Positions 51,364 to 59,829 of a stretch of 64,000 nt of DNA are shown piece by piece (position 1 is the first letter of the stretch; every line of letters begins with the position of its first letter). The stretch lies in assembly GCF_025567525.1 (NCBI RefSeq), contig NZ_JAOQJY010000014.1:44202-108201 (forward strand), read 5' to 3'. The position numbers and the translations under genes were made by a program. The DNA comes from Gallintestinimicrobium propionicum (lineage in GTDB: Bacteria; Bacillota; Clostridia; Lachnospirales; Lachnospiraceae). The notes beneath the pieces were generated by a model that searched no databases, had not been told where the DNA came from, and saw nothing but the letters and a program-made list of their open reading frames with translations.

Positions 51364-52092
51364 ATGAGTTCTTTATGGCAAACCGTATCTGAAAACGTAG
51401 TATTTGTATTGGAGTTTCTTGCACTGATCGTGGTGATGTTTCTGATCGCCTATGTCATTGAAAAAGCAGTCAAGAAAAAAAATAGCGACACAGAGCGTGT
51501 CCTTGCAACCAGAAAAATTGTCGTGATCGGCGTTTTTTCTGCAATTGCAGCGATCCTGATGGTACTGGAGTTTCCGGTTCCCTTCGCACCGTCCTTCTAC
51601 GGACTGGATTTTTCCGAGCTTCCGGCGCTGATCGGTGCATTTGCATACGGACCGGTGGCGGGTGTCATGATTGAGTTTTGTAAAATTCTGATCAAGCTTG
51701 TGTTAAAGCCCTCTTCCACAGCGTTCGTCGGAGAGCTGGCAAACTTCTCGATCAGCTGCATGCTGGTGCTGCCTGCGTCCGTGATCTACCTGTTCAAAAA
51801 ATCGAGAAAACAGGCGATTCTCGGCACCGTTGTGGGTACACTGATCATGACGGCGTTTGGCTCCTGCTTCAATGCCATTTATCTGCTTCCGAAATTTTCT
51901 GAGCTGTACGGAATCCCGCTGGATGCGATCATCGGAATGGGAACGGCGATTAACCCGGCGATCCACAGCATCAGCGGACTGGTGCTGATGTGTGTTGTAC
52001 CGTTAAACCTCTTAAAAGGCGGCCTGGTATCGCTGATCACTATTTTAGTTTACAAAAAGCTCAGTCCGATCTTAAAGGCAGCGCATAAATAA
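51364..52092 (+). CDS. ribU: Riboflavin ECF transporter S component RibU
   Basis: 242 residues, six membrane segments. The family pattern is present: VIGVFSAIAAILMVLEFPVP, APSFYGLDFSELPALIGAFAYGP (the riboflavin-binding region of RibU), and FVGELANFSISCMLVLPASV. It captures riboflavin and needs the shared ECF ATPase and T subunits encoded elsewhere. ATG 51364 with AAAGGAGACTT upstream is chosen; a longer reading runs back into the riboswitch and is not credible. The FMN riboswitch upstream supports the assignment strongly. Confidence 0.95.
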   Translation: MSSLWQTVSENVVFVLEFLALIVVMFLIAYVIEKAVKKKNSDTERVLATRKIVVIGVFSAIAAILMVLEFPVPFAPSFYGLDFSELPALIGAFAYGPVAGVMIEFCKILIKLVLKPSSTAFVGELANFSISCMLVLPASVIYLFKKSRKQAILGTVVGTLIMTAFGSCFNAIYLLPKFSELYGIPLDAIIGMGTAINPAIHSISGLVLMCVVPLNLLKGGLVSLITILVYKKLSPILKAAHK

Positions 52093-52192
52093 TAGAATGC
52101 ACGCTCTGCGAGTATTCTATTGTCATCAATAAAAAATACCGATTACATGGCTGCAAAGCAGCTGTCGTAATCCACACAAATTCCCACCACGC

Positions 52193-52226
52193 ACCGCAGA
52201 GGCGAAATCCTCTGCGGTTTTGTTTT
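52193..52226 (+). terminator. Terminator after ribU
   Basis: ACCGCAGAGG and CCTCTGCGGT pair around CGAAAT, followed by TTTGTTTTT. Just after the stop codon AATAGAAT/ATTCTATT also forms a weaker hairpin (about 52093-52123). Confidence 0.88.
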
Positions 52227-52354
52227 TCAAAAAAGTGCGCCTTGCTCTCCGGGTTCTGATTTCTTTGGAAAAATTTAAGAAAGATTTTATGAAAGACGGG
52301 GGATTTTTCAAAGGTATTCAGGTACAATGAACTACAATGTGTAAAACCTGTGGG

Positions 52355-52400
52355 TTGACAGAAAAACACAACCGTATTATTGTATTATACAAATAATACA
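52355..52400 (+). promoter_or_regulatory. Promoter with operator-like palindrome for the macAB-like operon
   Basis: TTGACA (52355-52360), 17-base spacer, TATTGT (52378-52383). Immediately at the -10 lies the palindrome TGTATTAT-ACAA-ATAATACA (52381-52400), placed where a repressor would block initiation. Confidence 0.62.
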
Positions 52401-52414
52401 GAAAGGGCAAATCA

Positions 52415-53112
52415 ATGGCTGCACTTGTGGAAGTTAAGGATATCTGCAAGATCTATAACCCCGGTGAGAACGAAGTCCGGGCGCTGGATCATGTGTCGGT
52501 ATCCATTCAGGAAAAGGAATTTGTGGCGATTATCGGTCATTCCGGCTCGGGCAAATCGACGTTGATGAACATGCTCGGCTGCCTCGATGTGCCGACCAGC
52601 GGCTCCTATTTTTTACATGGAAAAGATGTGTCGCGCATGAGTGACGATGAACTGTCGGACGTCAGAAACCGGGAGATTGGTTTTATTTTCAGGGCTTTAA
52701 CCTGATCGCGAATCTGACGGCGCTGGAAAATGTAGAGCTGCCGCTCATTTACCGTGGCGTCGGCAAAAAAGAACGCCGGGAGCTGGCGGAAGCAGCGCTT
52801 GAAAAGGTCGGATTGGGACAGCGTATGTCGCATAAGCCATCGGAGATGTCCGGCGGACAGCAGCAGAGGGTTGCGATTGCGCGGGCAATTGCACAGGCGC
52901 CGCCGGTGATCCTGGCGGACGAACCCACCGGTAATCTGGATTCGGGTTCCACCAAAGAAATCATGAGCATTTTAAAACAACTCCACCGCGAGGGACGAAC
53001 CGTGATTTTGATCACCCATGATAACGATATCGCGGCGCAGGCAAGGCGGGTCATCCGCATCAAAGACGGAAAAATCGAGGCGGATTTCGAACAGCAGGTA
53101 GAAGATTGGTAA
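52415..53112 (+). pseudogene. MacB/LolD-type ABC ATPase, interrupted by a one-base frameshift
   Basis: The first 92 codons give a normal ATPase start (MAALVEVKDICKIYNPGENE, Walker A GHSGSGKST) up to IGFIF at 52690. The next bases read AGGGCTTTAACCTGA, giving a stop at 52705. With one extra C after 52690 the frame continues as QGFNLIANLTALENVELPL, followed by SGGQQQRVAIARAIA, Walker B VILADEPTGNLD and the H-loop LITHDND, ending at 53112 for about 232 residues. Everything outside the break looks intact, so it is either a recent inactivation or a base-call error. RBS AGAAAGGGCAAATC. It heads an operon with the adaptor and FtsX-type permease, which need this ATPase. Confidence 0.88.
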
Positions 53113-53239
53113 CTGCTCAGTAGGTCTGCGCATTTACTGCGCTGACCGTAAGAAAACTTAGACCAGAAGGCAAAAATCCTATCGGCACAGCCGATTTGGA
53201 ATGGATTTTTGCGCGTAACTGTGAGGGTACTGAACAGTT
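53111..53239. repeat. 129-bp nested inverted-repeat element (MITE-like)
   Basis: Outer arms AACTGCTCAGTA (53111-53122) and TACTGAACAGTT (53228-53239) match at 11 of 12 positions. Inside are GGTCTGCGCA/TGCGCTGACC and a nested GCAAAAATCC/GGATTTTTGC stem enclosing ATCGGC-ACA-GCCGAT. It begins within the stop codon region of the ABC ATPase gene. Confidence 0.65.
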
Positions 53240-53244
53240 TCGAA

Positions 53245-53269
53245 GATTGAAAAATAAAATTTTTCAATC
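53245..53269. terminator. AT-rich hairpin before the macA-like leader
   Basis: GATTGAAAAAT and ATTTTTCAATC pair around AAA. It could act as a weak terminator or spacer between the ATPase and adaptor genes. Confidence 0.5.
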
Positions 53270-53272
53270 AAG

Positions 53273-53342
53273 AGATTTGTGTCTGCGCGCACTTGACACA
53301 AACTCGGCATGCGCAAAAAGCGTGCGCAGAAATGAGAGGAAA
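53273..53342 (+). repeat. Duplicated ~70-bp structured leader, copy 1 (macA-like gene)
   Basis: Nearly identical to 56162-56232. It has TTTGTGTC/GACACAAA arms and TGCGCA/TGCGCA arms around AAAAGCG, and ends in the RBS GAGAGGAAA of the adaptor gene. Confidence 0.88.
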
Positions 53343-53350
53343 GACTGAAA

Positions 53351-54910
53351 ATGAGCGATCAGATGGATAAAATGGAGGGTATGCAGGAAAACGGCACAGA
53401 ACGGACTGCAAAGGAAAAACGTGCAGCAAAGAAAAAAGAGCGGGCAGCCAAAAAGGCGTCCGGAACCGGGAAAAAGCACCGCAAGGCATGGATTGCAGCG
53501 ATTGCTGCAGTAGCGGTCATTGGCGTAGGGCTGTATGTGAGAGTGAGCAGCAGCAAGGTGCTTCCGAGCGTTCTGTGTCAGGCGGCAGCTGTCGGGGATG
53601 TGGAGGAGACGCTTTCTGCAAGCGGCAAGGTGGGCAGTGCGGAAACCCAGACCTACTATGCGCCGGTCGGCACGATTGTGCAGGCACTTAATGTCAAAGA
53701 GGGCGACGCGGTACATAAGGGAGATGTTTTGGTAACGTTCGACACAGAGGATCTGGAGCTGACGAAGGAAAAGGCAGACCTGGATGCGGAAGCAAGCGAG
53801 GGCAGCTATCAGAGCGCTCTGCAGCAGAGCAACGAAAATCAGAATAAATATTCCGACGCGTCCATTGGTCTCGATGAATTAAAACAGATGAAGGAAGATC
53901 AGGAGCAGTATGTTCAGGGTCTGAAATACGAGCTGGAGGATGACAAGAACGCAAAGCGCAAGGATCTAAACGAATGGGACAAGAAGCTGATGCAGGAGCA
54001 GAACTATCAGAACCGGAAGCTTTCCGAGCAGCAGGCATACGGCGGCGATACGGAGTCCATCAGTGAAGTCATTGACAATATCAACAGTCAGCGTGCGGAT
54101 GTGGCGAACCAGCTGAGCATGATCGACAGCGATGAAAAGATTCTGCAGAAGCAGCGCCTGATTGACGCTGAGCAGAAAAAGCTGGAGGATATGCAGGAGG
54201 AAATTCAGAAACGCGAGAGCAAAAAAGATTCCTCCGAGAACGGCATTTTAAACGGCTATGATAAAAAGAGCAAAGAGGCGAGCGTAGAAAGCGCAAGGTT
54301 GAATGCCGATCAGGCAGCCTCCGATCTGGAAAAGGCGCAGGAAGGCATTATTGCGGACTTTGACGGAATCATCAGCGGGATTAAGACTGCAGCCGGAAGC
54401 CGCGTGGAAAAGGGCAGCGAGCTGTTCACCATCCAGAGCAGCAGCGCGGTACAGGTAACGGTTGAACTGAGCAAATATGATCTGGAAAAGGTCAAAGAGG
54501 GACAGAGCGCGACGGTGACGGTCGCAGGCGTTTCCTATTCGGGAACGGTGAGCCGGATCAACCGCGTTGCCCAGAATAACGCCCAGAATACACCGGTCGT
54601 TTATGCGGATGTGACGATCGAAAATCCGGACGGCAATATTTTCCTCGGCATCGAAGGAAAGGCGGAGATCCTGACCGGTTCCGCAGAGGGCGTCGTGCTC
54701 GTCCCCTATGAGGCGGTCAACACGGATAAGGAGGGCGATTTCTGCTATCTGGTAAAAGACGGTGTGATTGTGCGGCAGAACGTTGTAACTGGAATTTCCA
54801 GCGATATGGATGTTGAAATCAAAGAAGGAATCAGCGAGGGGGATACTGTTGTGATTTCCTCGGATATGGATCTGATGGAAGGACTGCAGGTAAATCCTGT
54901 GATGCAGTAA
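53351..54910 (+). CDS. MacA/HlyD-like efflux adaptor protein
   Basis: 519 residues. A very basic, Lys/Ala-rich cytoplasmic N-terminus (about 1-45) precedes one membrane segment (about 48-65). Outside are the barrel-sandwich halves (TYYAPVGTIVQALNVKEGDAVHKGDVL near 100 and IIADFDGIISGIKTAAGSRVEKG near 335), separated by a ~200-residue coiled coil rich in Gln, Glu and Lys, then a beta-barrel domain (VQVTVELSKYDLEKVKEGQ). This is the layout of adaptors that pair with MacB-type ABC transporters. In a Gram-positive cell they may serve peptide export or sensing. GAGAGGAAAGACTGAAA precedes the ATG. The FtsX-type permease gene follows 15 bases later. Confidence 0.9.
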   Translation: MSDQMDKMEGMQENGTERTAKEKRAAKKKERAAKKASGTGKKHRKAWIAAIAAVAVIGVGLYVRVSSSKVLPSVLCQAAAVGDVEETLSASGKVGSAETQTYYAPVGTIVQALNVKEGDAVHKGDVLVTFDTEDLELTKEKADLDAEASEGSYQSALQQSNENQNKYSDASIGLDELKQMKEDQEQYVQGLKYELEDDKNAKRKDLNEWDKKLMQEQNYQNRKLSEQQAYGGDTESISEVIDNINSQRADVANQLSMIDSDEKILQKQRLIDAEQKKLEDMQEEIQKRESKKDSSENGILNGYDKKSKEASVESARLNADQAASDLEKAQEGIIADFDGIISGIKTAAGSRVEKGSELFTIQSSSAVQVTVELSKYDLEKVKEGQSATVTVAGVSYSGTVSRINRVAQNNAQNTPVVYADVTIENPDGNIFLGIEGKAEILTGSAEGVVLVPYEAVNTDKEGDFCYLVKDGVIVRQNVVTGISSDMDVEIKEGISEGDTVVISSDMDLMEGLQVNPVMQ

Positions 54911-54925
54911 GCAAAAGGAGAATAT

Positions 54926-56140
54926 ATGTCACAGGTTTGGGAATATATCAAAATTGCGCTGATGAATATCAGGAGCAATAAGGGACGGTCTGTTCTGACG
55001 ATGCTGGGTATTATCATCGGTATTTCCTCTGTCATCATGATTATTTCGGTCGGAAACGGCATCAAGTCAGAGGTAAACGGCGAGTTAAACGATATGGCTG
55101 GCGGACAGGTCGCAATTTATACGGATGTGCAGCAAAATCAGGAGGAACAGGTTTTTTTCAGTGAAGAAGATTTTGATGCAATTCAGGAAAAGGTGGCTCA
55201 TGTAAAGAGTGTTACGCCGGTCTATAATGTATATGGTTCCACGAGTACCCGGAAGGGAAGCTTTGATATCATGCTCAGCTGCGGGACGGCTGGCTTGAAG
55301 GACTATAGCAAAGACCCGATCATCAAAGGACATTTCTTTACAGAAAATGATTATTATGGGGCAAAAAAGGTCTGCGTGATCCCGGAGAGCACTGCGAGGA
55401 CGTTATTTGGCACGACGGATGTGGTCGGAATGACGCTGAATCTGGATATCGACGGTATTTCCCAGGAATTTGAAGTGATCGGTATCCGGCAGGATAGCAG
55501 CGCCGCATTGATCAATATGACGAGCGGAGGAATGCAGTCCATGGAGATCCCGCTGTCGACGCTGGAAACCTTCGGCTATTATGTGAGCAATTTTTCAGAC
55601 TTTTACATTATTGGGGAAAGCAATGAATATACCTCGAAGATTGCAAAGGACAGCGTGAGCCTTCTGGAAAAACGCCATAATGTGCGCGGAAAGGGAATTA
55701 TTTTAGTGCAGAGCTTTAACGATGCGCTTGCCCAGGTCAACAGCGTATTGAATTACATCACGATTTTTGTTGTTTTGGTAGCGGCGATTTCTCTGCTGGT
55801 GGGCGGCATTGGTGTTATGAATATCATGCTCGTATCAGTTACGGAGCGGACGCGGGAAATCGGAATCCGTAAAGCGCTCGGTGCAAGAACCGGTTCTGTA
55901 CTGTTGCAATTTTTGTCCGAATCTGCAATTATTACATTGTTGGGAGGATTGATCGGAATCTTGCTGGGCGTACTGGGCGCATTTGGCGTCTGCAGCCTGA
56001 TCGGCTTTTCTGCAAAGGTGAAGCTGTCTACGGTGTTGGGCGCGACGCTGTTTTCTTCAGCGGTTGGAATTTTCTTCGGAATCTATCCTGCAAAAAAGGC
56101 TGCAAAATTGAGTCCGATTGAAGCACTCCGGCATGAATAA
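54926..56140 (+). CDS. MacB/FtsX-type ABC transporter permease
   Basis: 404 residues. One N-terminal membrane segment (SVLTMLGIIIGISSVIMIISVGNG, about 23-46), a ~230-residue extracellular MacB_PCD-like domain, then three C-terminal segments with the FtsX signature GIGVMNIMLVSVTERTREIGIRKALGART. The ATPase is encoded separately (52415-53112), so this is a split MacB. GCAAAAGGAGAATAT precedes the ATG. Works with the adaptor and ATPase to move a substrate outward by mechanotransmission; the substrate is unknown. Confidence 0.93.
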   Translation: MSQVWEYIKIALMNIRSNKGRSVLTMLGIIIGISSVIMIISVGNGIKSEVNGELNDMAGGQVAIYTDVQQNQEEQVFFSEEDFDAIQEKVAHVKSVTPVYNVYGSTSTRKGSFDIMLSCGTAGLKDYSKDPIIKGHFFTENDYYGAKKVCVIPESTARTLFGTTDVVGMTLNLDIDGISQEFEVIGIRQDSSAALINMTSGGMQSMEIPLSTLETFGYYVSNFSDFYIIGESNEYTSKIAKDSVSLLEKRHNVRGKGIILVQSFNDALAQVNSVLNYITIFVVLVAAISLLVGGIGVMNIMLVSVTERTREIGIRKALGARTGSVLLQFLSESAIITLLGGLIGILLGVLGAFGVCSLIGFSAKVKLSTVLGATLFSSAVGIFFGIYPAKKAAKLSPIEALRHE

Positions 56141-56161
56141 ACTGGCATAAAGAGAGGGCAA

Positions 56162-56232
56162 AGATTTGTGTCTGCTCGCACTTGACACAAACTTGGCATG
56201 CGCAAAAAACGTGCGCAGAAATGGGAGGAAAA
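56162..56232 (+). repeat. Duplicated ~70-bp structured leader, copy 2 (GH35 gene)
   Basis: Differs from 53273-53342 at only a few bases. The TTTGTGTC/GACACAAA stem and TGCGCA/TGCGCA stem are kept, and the copy ends in GGGAGGAAAA, the RBS of the GH35 gene. Confidence 0.88.
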
Positions 56233-58011
56233 ATGGAACCGCTGCACACATTTGAAATTAAGGATCAGTTCTATCTGGACGGGAACCCGTTTCGGATTAT
56301 TTCCGGCGGAATGCATTATTTCCGGGTACTTCCGGAATACTGGGAAGACCGTCTGTTAAAATTAAAGGCGCTGGGCTGCAATACCGTAGAGACGGTCGTA
56401 CCGTGGAACCTGCACGAGCCGAAAAAGGGCGAGTTTGATTTTACCGGGGAAAAGCTTCACGGGCTGACAGACCTTGTAGGCTATGTAAAGCTTGCGCAGA
56501 AGCTCGGACTGTGGGTGATCCTGCGTCCGTCCCCGTATATCTGCGCGGAATGGGAGTTTGGCGGATTCCCGGCATGGCTGCTTGCAGACGGCGATATGGC
56601 GCTGCGGACGAGCGACGAGCGGTATCTGCGTCACGTCCGGGACTATTACAAGGTGCTGATGCCTTATCTTGCGCCGCTGCAGATCACACAGGGCGGACCT
56701 GTTTTGATGATGCAAGTGGAAAACGAATACGGTACCTTTGGAAATGACAAAAAATATATCAAGGCGCTGCGGGATATGATGCGCGAAGGCGGAATCGATG
56801 TGCCGCTGTTTCAGTCGGATGGCCCGGCCGATGATATTTTTCAGAATACAGCGGTGGAGGACCTGTTTCCGACGGCAAACTTTGGCAGCAGAGGGAAGAT
56901 CGCATTTGACTGTCTGAAAAAATATAATCACGGCGGTCCCTGTATGTGCGCAGAGCTGTGGGTAGGGTGGTTTGATGCCTGGAGAAGCGGAAAGCATCAT
57001 ACAACGGATGCAGATCAGGCGGCAAAGGAGCTTCGTGAGGTTTTGGAGGGCGGCAGTGTCAATCTGTATGTAGCGGAGGGCGGAACGAACTTCGGCTTCA
57101 TGAACGGTTCTAACTATGGCGAGTTTTTGACACCGGATGTAACGTCCTACGATTATGATGCATTGCTGACAGAGGACGGTCAGATTACTGAAAAGTATAA
57201 AAAATGCCAGAAGGTGATCGCAGAGTTTGAGCCACAGCAGGAAGTAGAGCTCTTGCCACCGGTAAAGCGCAGCGCATACGGAGAAGCGCCCGTTGTGGCA
57301 AAGACCGATCTGTTCCATGCCCTGCCGGATCTGGCGCAGCCACAGGAGAGTGTAACGCCGCAGGCGATGGAACGGATGGGACAGAGTTACGGCTACATGC
57401 TGTATTCTGCTGTTCTGGAATCCAGCTCGGAGCTAAACAGCCTGAAATTATTCAAAGCGGCGGACCGTGCAATCGCGTTTATTGATAAACAGCGCGCGAT
57501 GACAGCATACGACCGGGAGCTGGAAGTGCGTCATGAGGTAGGACCGTTCCATGGGGAAAATATGCACCTCGACATTCTGGTGGAGAACATGGGACGCGTC
57601 AACTACGGACCGTACTTAAACTGGCAGAGAAAAGGTATCGACGGCTGCGTTATGATTAACGACCGTTTTGCACAGCATAACTGGAAGCAGTATGCATTGC
57701 CCATGACGAACCTGGATCAGCTGAACTTTGAAGCCGGTTATGAAGAAGGACTTCCTGCCTTTTATCAGGTAGAATTTAACGTAGACGAGCCTGCAGATAC
57801 GTTCCTGGATATGACAGGCTGGGGTAAGGGCTTCGTGGTTGTAAACGCCTTTAATCTCGGACGCTTTTGGGAAGAAGGTCCCCAGCGCCGCCTCTATCTG
57901 CCTGGCGCATTATTAAAGCCCGGCAAAAACGAGCTTTTGATTTTCGAAACAGAAGGGAAACACAAAGCTACAGTAATCCTGTGCGATACGCCGGATCTCG
58001 GAGACGAGTGA
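56233..58011 (+). CDS. GH35 beta-galactosidase
   Basis: 592 residues, the usual length for bacterial intracellular GH35. The start region GGMHYFRVLPEYWEDRL and VETVVPWNLHEP are family landmarks. Acid/base Glu165 lies in QVENEYGTFG and the nucleophile Glu241 in MCAELWVGWFD. C-terminal jelly-roll domains end with GFVVVNAFNLGRFWEEGPQ. No signal peptide. GH35 enzymes often cleave beta-1,3-galactose from host glycans, which fits the glycan-degrading theme. ATG 56233 after GGGAGGAAAA is preferred; the upstream ATG at 56221 is in frame but would overlap the RBS. Confidence 0.94.
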   Translation: MEPLHTFEIKDQFYLDGNPFRIISGGMHYFRVLPEYWEDRLLKLKALGCNTVETVVPWNLHEPKKGEFDFTGEKLHGLTDLVGYVKLAQKLGLWVILRPSPYICAEWEFGGFPAWLLADGDMALRTSDERYLRHVRDYYKVLMPYLAPLQITQGGPVLMMQVENEYGTFGNDKKYIKALRDMMREGGIDVPLFQSDGPADDIFQNTAVEDLFPTANFGSRGKIAFDCLKKYNHGGPCMCAELWVGWFDAWRSGKHHTTDADQAAKELREVLEGGSVNLYVAEGGTNFGFMNGSNYGEFLTPDVTSYDYDALLTEDGQITEKYKKCQKVIAEFEPQQEVELLPPVKRSAYGEAPVVAKTDLFHALPDLAQPQESVTPQAMERMGQSYGYMLYSAVLESSSELNSLKLFKAADRAIAFIDKQRAMTAYDRELEVRHEVGPFHGENMHLDILVENMGRVNYGPYLNWQRKGIDGCVMINDRFAQHNWKQYALPMTNLDQLNFEAGYEEGLPAFYQVEFNVDEPADTFLDMTGWGKGFVVVNAFNLGRFWEEGPQRRLYLPGALLKPGKNELLIFETEGKHKATVILCDTPDLGDE

Positions 58012-58075
58012 TCCGGAAATCAAAAGCGTGATAGATAGTCAACGCTGCAGCAACAGGCATATGCATACCTTTTTG

Positions 58076-58106
58076 GAGGGCGGTTTTGCTTGACCGCCCT
58101 CTTTTT
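58076..58106 (+). terminator. Terminator after the GH35 gene
   Basis: GAGGGCGGT (58076-58084) and ACCGCCCTC (58093-58101), followed by TTTTT. Confidence 0.9.
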
Positions 58107-58151
58107 CTGTTGTAATCTGATAAAGGTAAGAAAGAGACGCAGGAGGAAGCG

Positions 58152-58628
58152 ATGGAACTGGAATTTGACGTACATGTGGATGCGAATGCGTTATACGATT
58201 ATATGCTCCGCCATACTTTTACAAAGGCTGCGGGGATTCTGGGAAGTACAGCAGGCGCGCTCGGCATTGTTGCAGGCATGATGCAGCGGTATCCGATTTA
58301 TGTGATTTTCGGCGCGGTGGTTTTACTGTATCAGCCGGTGTCTTTATGGCTGCGTGCGCAGAAACAGGCGCTGCTTCCCGTTTTTAAGGAGCCTCTTCAT
58401 TATAAGATGACCGAAGAGGGCGTGGAGGTTTCCCAGAAGGAGACGCAGCAGTTTCAGAAATGGGAAGATATGTACCGCGCGGTTTCCACAGGCAAAAGCC
58501 TGATTTTGTATACAGACAAAATCCATGCCAGCATTTTCCCGAGAAAGGATCTGGGCGAGAAACAGTCTGCGGTAATTGCAATGATTTCTTCCCATATGGA
58601 GCCTGGAAAGGTGCAGATCCGCTCTTAA
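58152..58628 (+). CDS. YcxB-like membrane protein of unknown function
   Basis: 158 residues. Two membrane segments (about 28-45 and 50-66) are followed by a small soluble domain with VEVSQKETQQFQKWEDMYRAV and KIHASIFPRKDLGEKQ, a pattern familiar from YcxB-type proteins. Function unknown. GCAGGAGGAAGCG precedes the ATG. It is 23 bases before tsaE with no terminator, so it may head the t6A operon. Confidence 0.78.
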   Translation: MELEFDVHVDANALYDYMLRHTFTKAAGILGSTAGALGIVAGMMQRYPIYVIFGAVVLLYQPVSLWLRAQKQALLPVFKEPLHYKMTEEGVEVSQKETQQFQKWEDMYRAVSTGKSLILYTDKIHASIFPRKDLGEKQSAVIAMISSHMEPGKVQIRS

Positions 58629-58651
58629 AAGGCGGCAGAAAAGAGGTAGCG

Positions 58652-59083
58652 ATGATCATCGAAAGTTTGTGTGCGGACGATACGTTCGCATTTGGAAAAA
58701 AGCTCGGTGAAGCTGCAGAACCGGGAACTGTCTACACGCTGGTAGGCGATCTTGGCGTTGGCAAAACCGTGCTGACACAGGGACTGGCAGAGGGACTTGG
58801 CATCACAGAGGCGGTCAACAGCCCCACCTTTACGATTCTGCAGGTCTATGAGGAAGGACGCCTGCCGCTGTATCACTTTGACGTGTACCGCATCGGCGAT
58901 GTGGAGGAAATGGACGAAATCGGCTATGAGGATTATTTTTACGGGGACGGTGTCTGCCTGATTGAGTGGGCGAACCTGATCGAAGAGATCCTGCCGGAAA
59001 AATATACTGAAATCCGAATCGAAAAAGACCTGGAAAAAGGCTTTGATTACCGGAAAATTACAGTGACGGAGGTGGAAGATTGA
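58652..59083 (+). CDS. tsaE: tRNA t6A biosynthesis ATPase TsaE
   Basis: 143 residues. P-loop GDLGVGKTVLTQGLAEGLG at about residues 32-50, then NSPTFTILQVYEEGRLPLYHFDVYRI and IEWANLIEE, which together define TsaE (YjeE/YdiB). It drives the TsaB-TsaD complex that makes N6-threonylcarbamoyladenosine in tRNAs reading ANN codons. ATG 58652 after AAAAGAGGTAGCG is chosen over a long upstream reading within the preceding gene. Its stop overlaps the TTG start of tsaB. Confidence 0.96.
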   Translation: MIIESLCADDTFAFGKKLGEAAEPGTVYTLVGDLGVGKTVLTQGLAEGLGITEAVNSPTFTILQVYEEGRLPLYHFDVYRIGDVEEMDEIGYEDYFYGDGVCLIEWANLIEEILPEKYTEIRIEKDLEKGFDYRKITVTEVED

Positions 59084-59829
59084 AAGTACTTGGACTGGAC
59101 AGCTCCGGCCTTGTGGCTGGGGTTGCATTGATACAGGATGATGTTTTGATTGCGGAATACACGACGGATTACAAAAAAACACATTCCCAGACGCTGCTTC
59201 CGATGCTGGATGAACTGCGCAGGATGGTGGATCTCGATTTAAAGAGCATTGATCTGATTGCGGTTGCGGCAGGTCCCGGCTCCTTTACAGGGCTGAGAAT
59301 CGGCTCTGCGACGGCGAAGGGGCTCGGACTTGCACTGGATATTCCGCTGGCAGCAGTACCGACGGTGGATGCCCTCGCTTATAACCTGTACGGCTGTGAA
59401 CAGCTGATCTGCCCGATGATGGATGCGCGCAGAGGACAGGTATATACTGGAATTTATACATTTGTGAACGGTGAAATGCAGGTGATCCAGGAACAGTGCG
59501 CGATTTCTGTAGAAGAGCTTGCGGGCAGACTGAAAGAAGAATGCGAAAAATACGGCAAAAAAGTGATTCTGCTGGGGGATGGTGTTCCGGTCTATCGGGA
59601 AAAAGTGCAGGAAATCCTGCAGGAGCAGTGTGAATTTGCACCTGCAAGCTGCAACAGACAGCGTGCGGCGTGTGTTGCTGTCTTAGGACAAAGCTTGGCG
59701 GCAGCAGGAAAAACGGTAAGCTCCGACGATTTTGCACCGGAATATCTGCGCATGTCCCAGGCAGAGCGCGAACGGATGGAAGCAGACGAGGCGCATCGCG
59801 AGCTGATGAAAGCCGGGATCACAAAATGA
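59080..59829 (+). CDS. tsaB: tRNA t6A biosynthesis protein TsaB
   Basis: 249 residues, ASKHA fold: LGLDSSGLVAGVALI at the start, HSQTLLPMLDELRR, and AAGPGSFTGLRIGSATAKGL, the TsaB hallmark. It is the inactive paralog of TsaD that scaffolds the complex. Translation begins at TTG 59080, overlapping the TGA of tsaE, and its own stop overlaps the rimI start (ATGA), giving strict translational coupling. Confidence 0.95.
   Translation: MKVLGLDSSGLVAGVALIQDDVLIAEYTTDYKKTHSQTLLPMLDELRRMVDLDLKSIDLIAVAAGPGSFTGLRIGSATAKGLGLALDIPLAAVPTVDALAYNLYGCEQLICPMMDARRGQVYTGIYTFVNGEMQVIQEQCAISVEELAGRLKEECEKYGKKVILLGDGVPVYREKVQEILQEQCEFAPASCNRQRAACVAVLGQSLAAAGKTVSSDDFAPEYLRMSQAERERMEADEAHRELMKAGITK

Noticed and set aside
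52688..52705. Programmed ribosomal frameshifting in the ABC ATPase gene.
   Set aside because: There is no slippery heptamer of the usual kind, and no such mechanism is known for this family; a deletion or read error is simpler.
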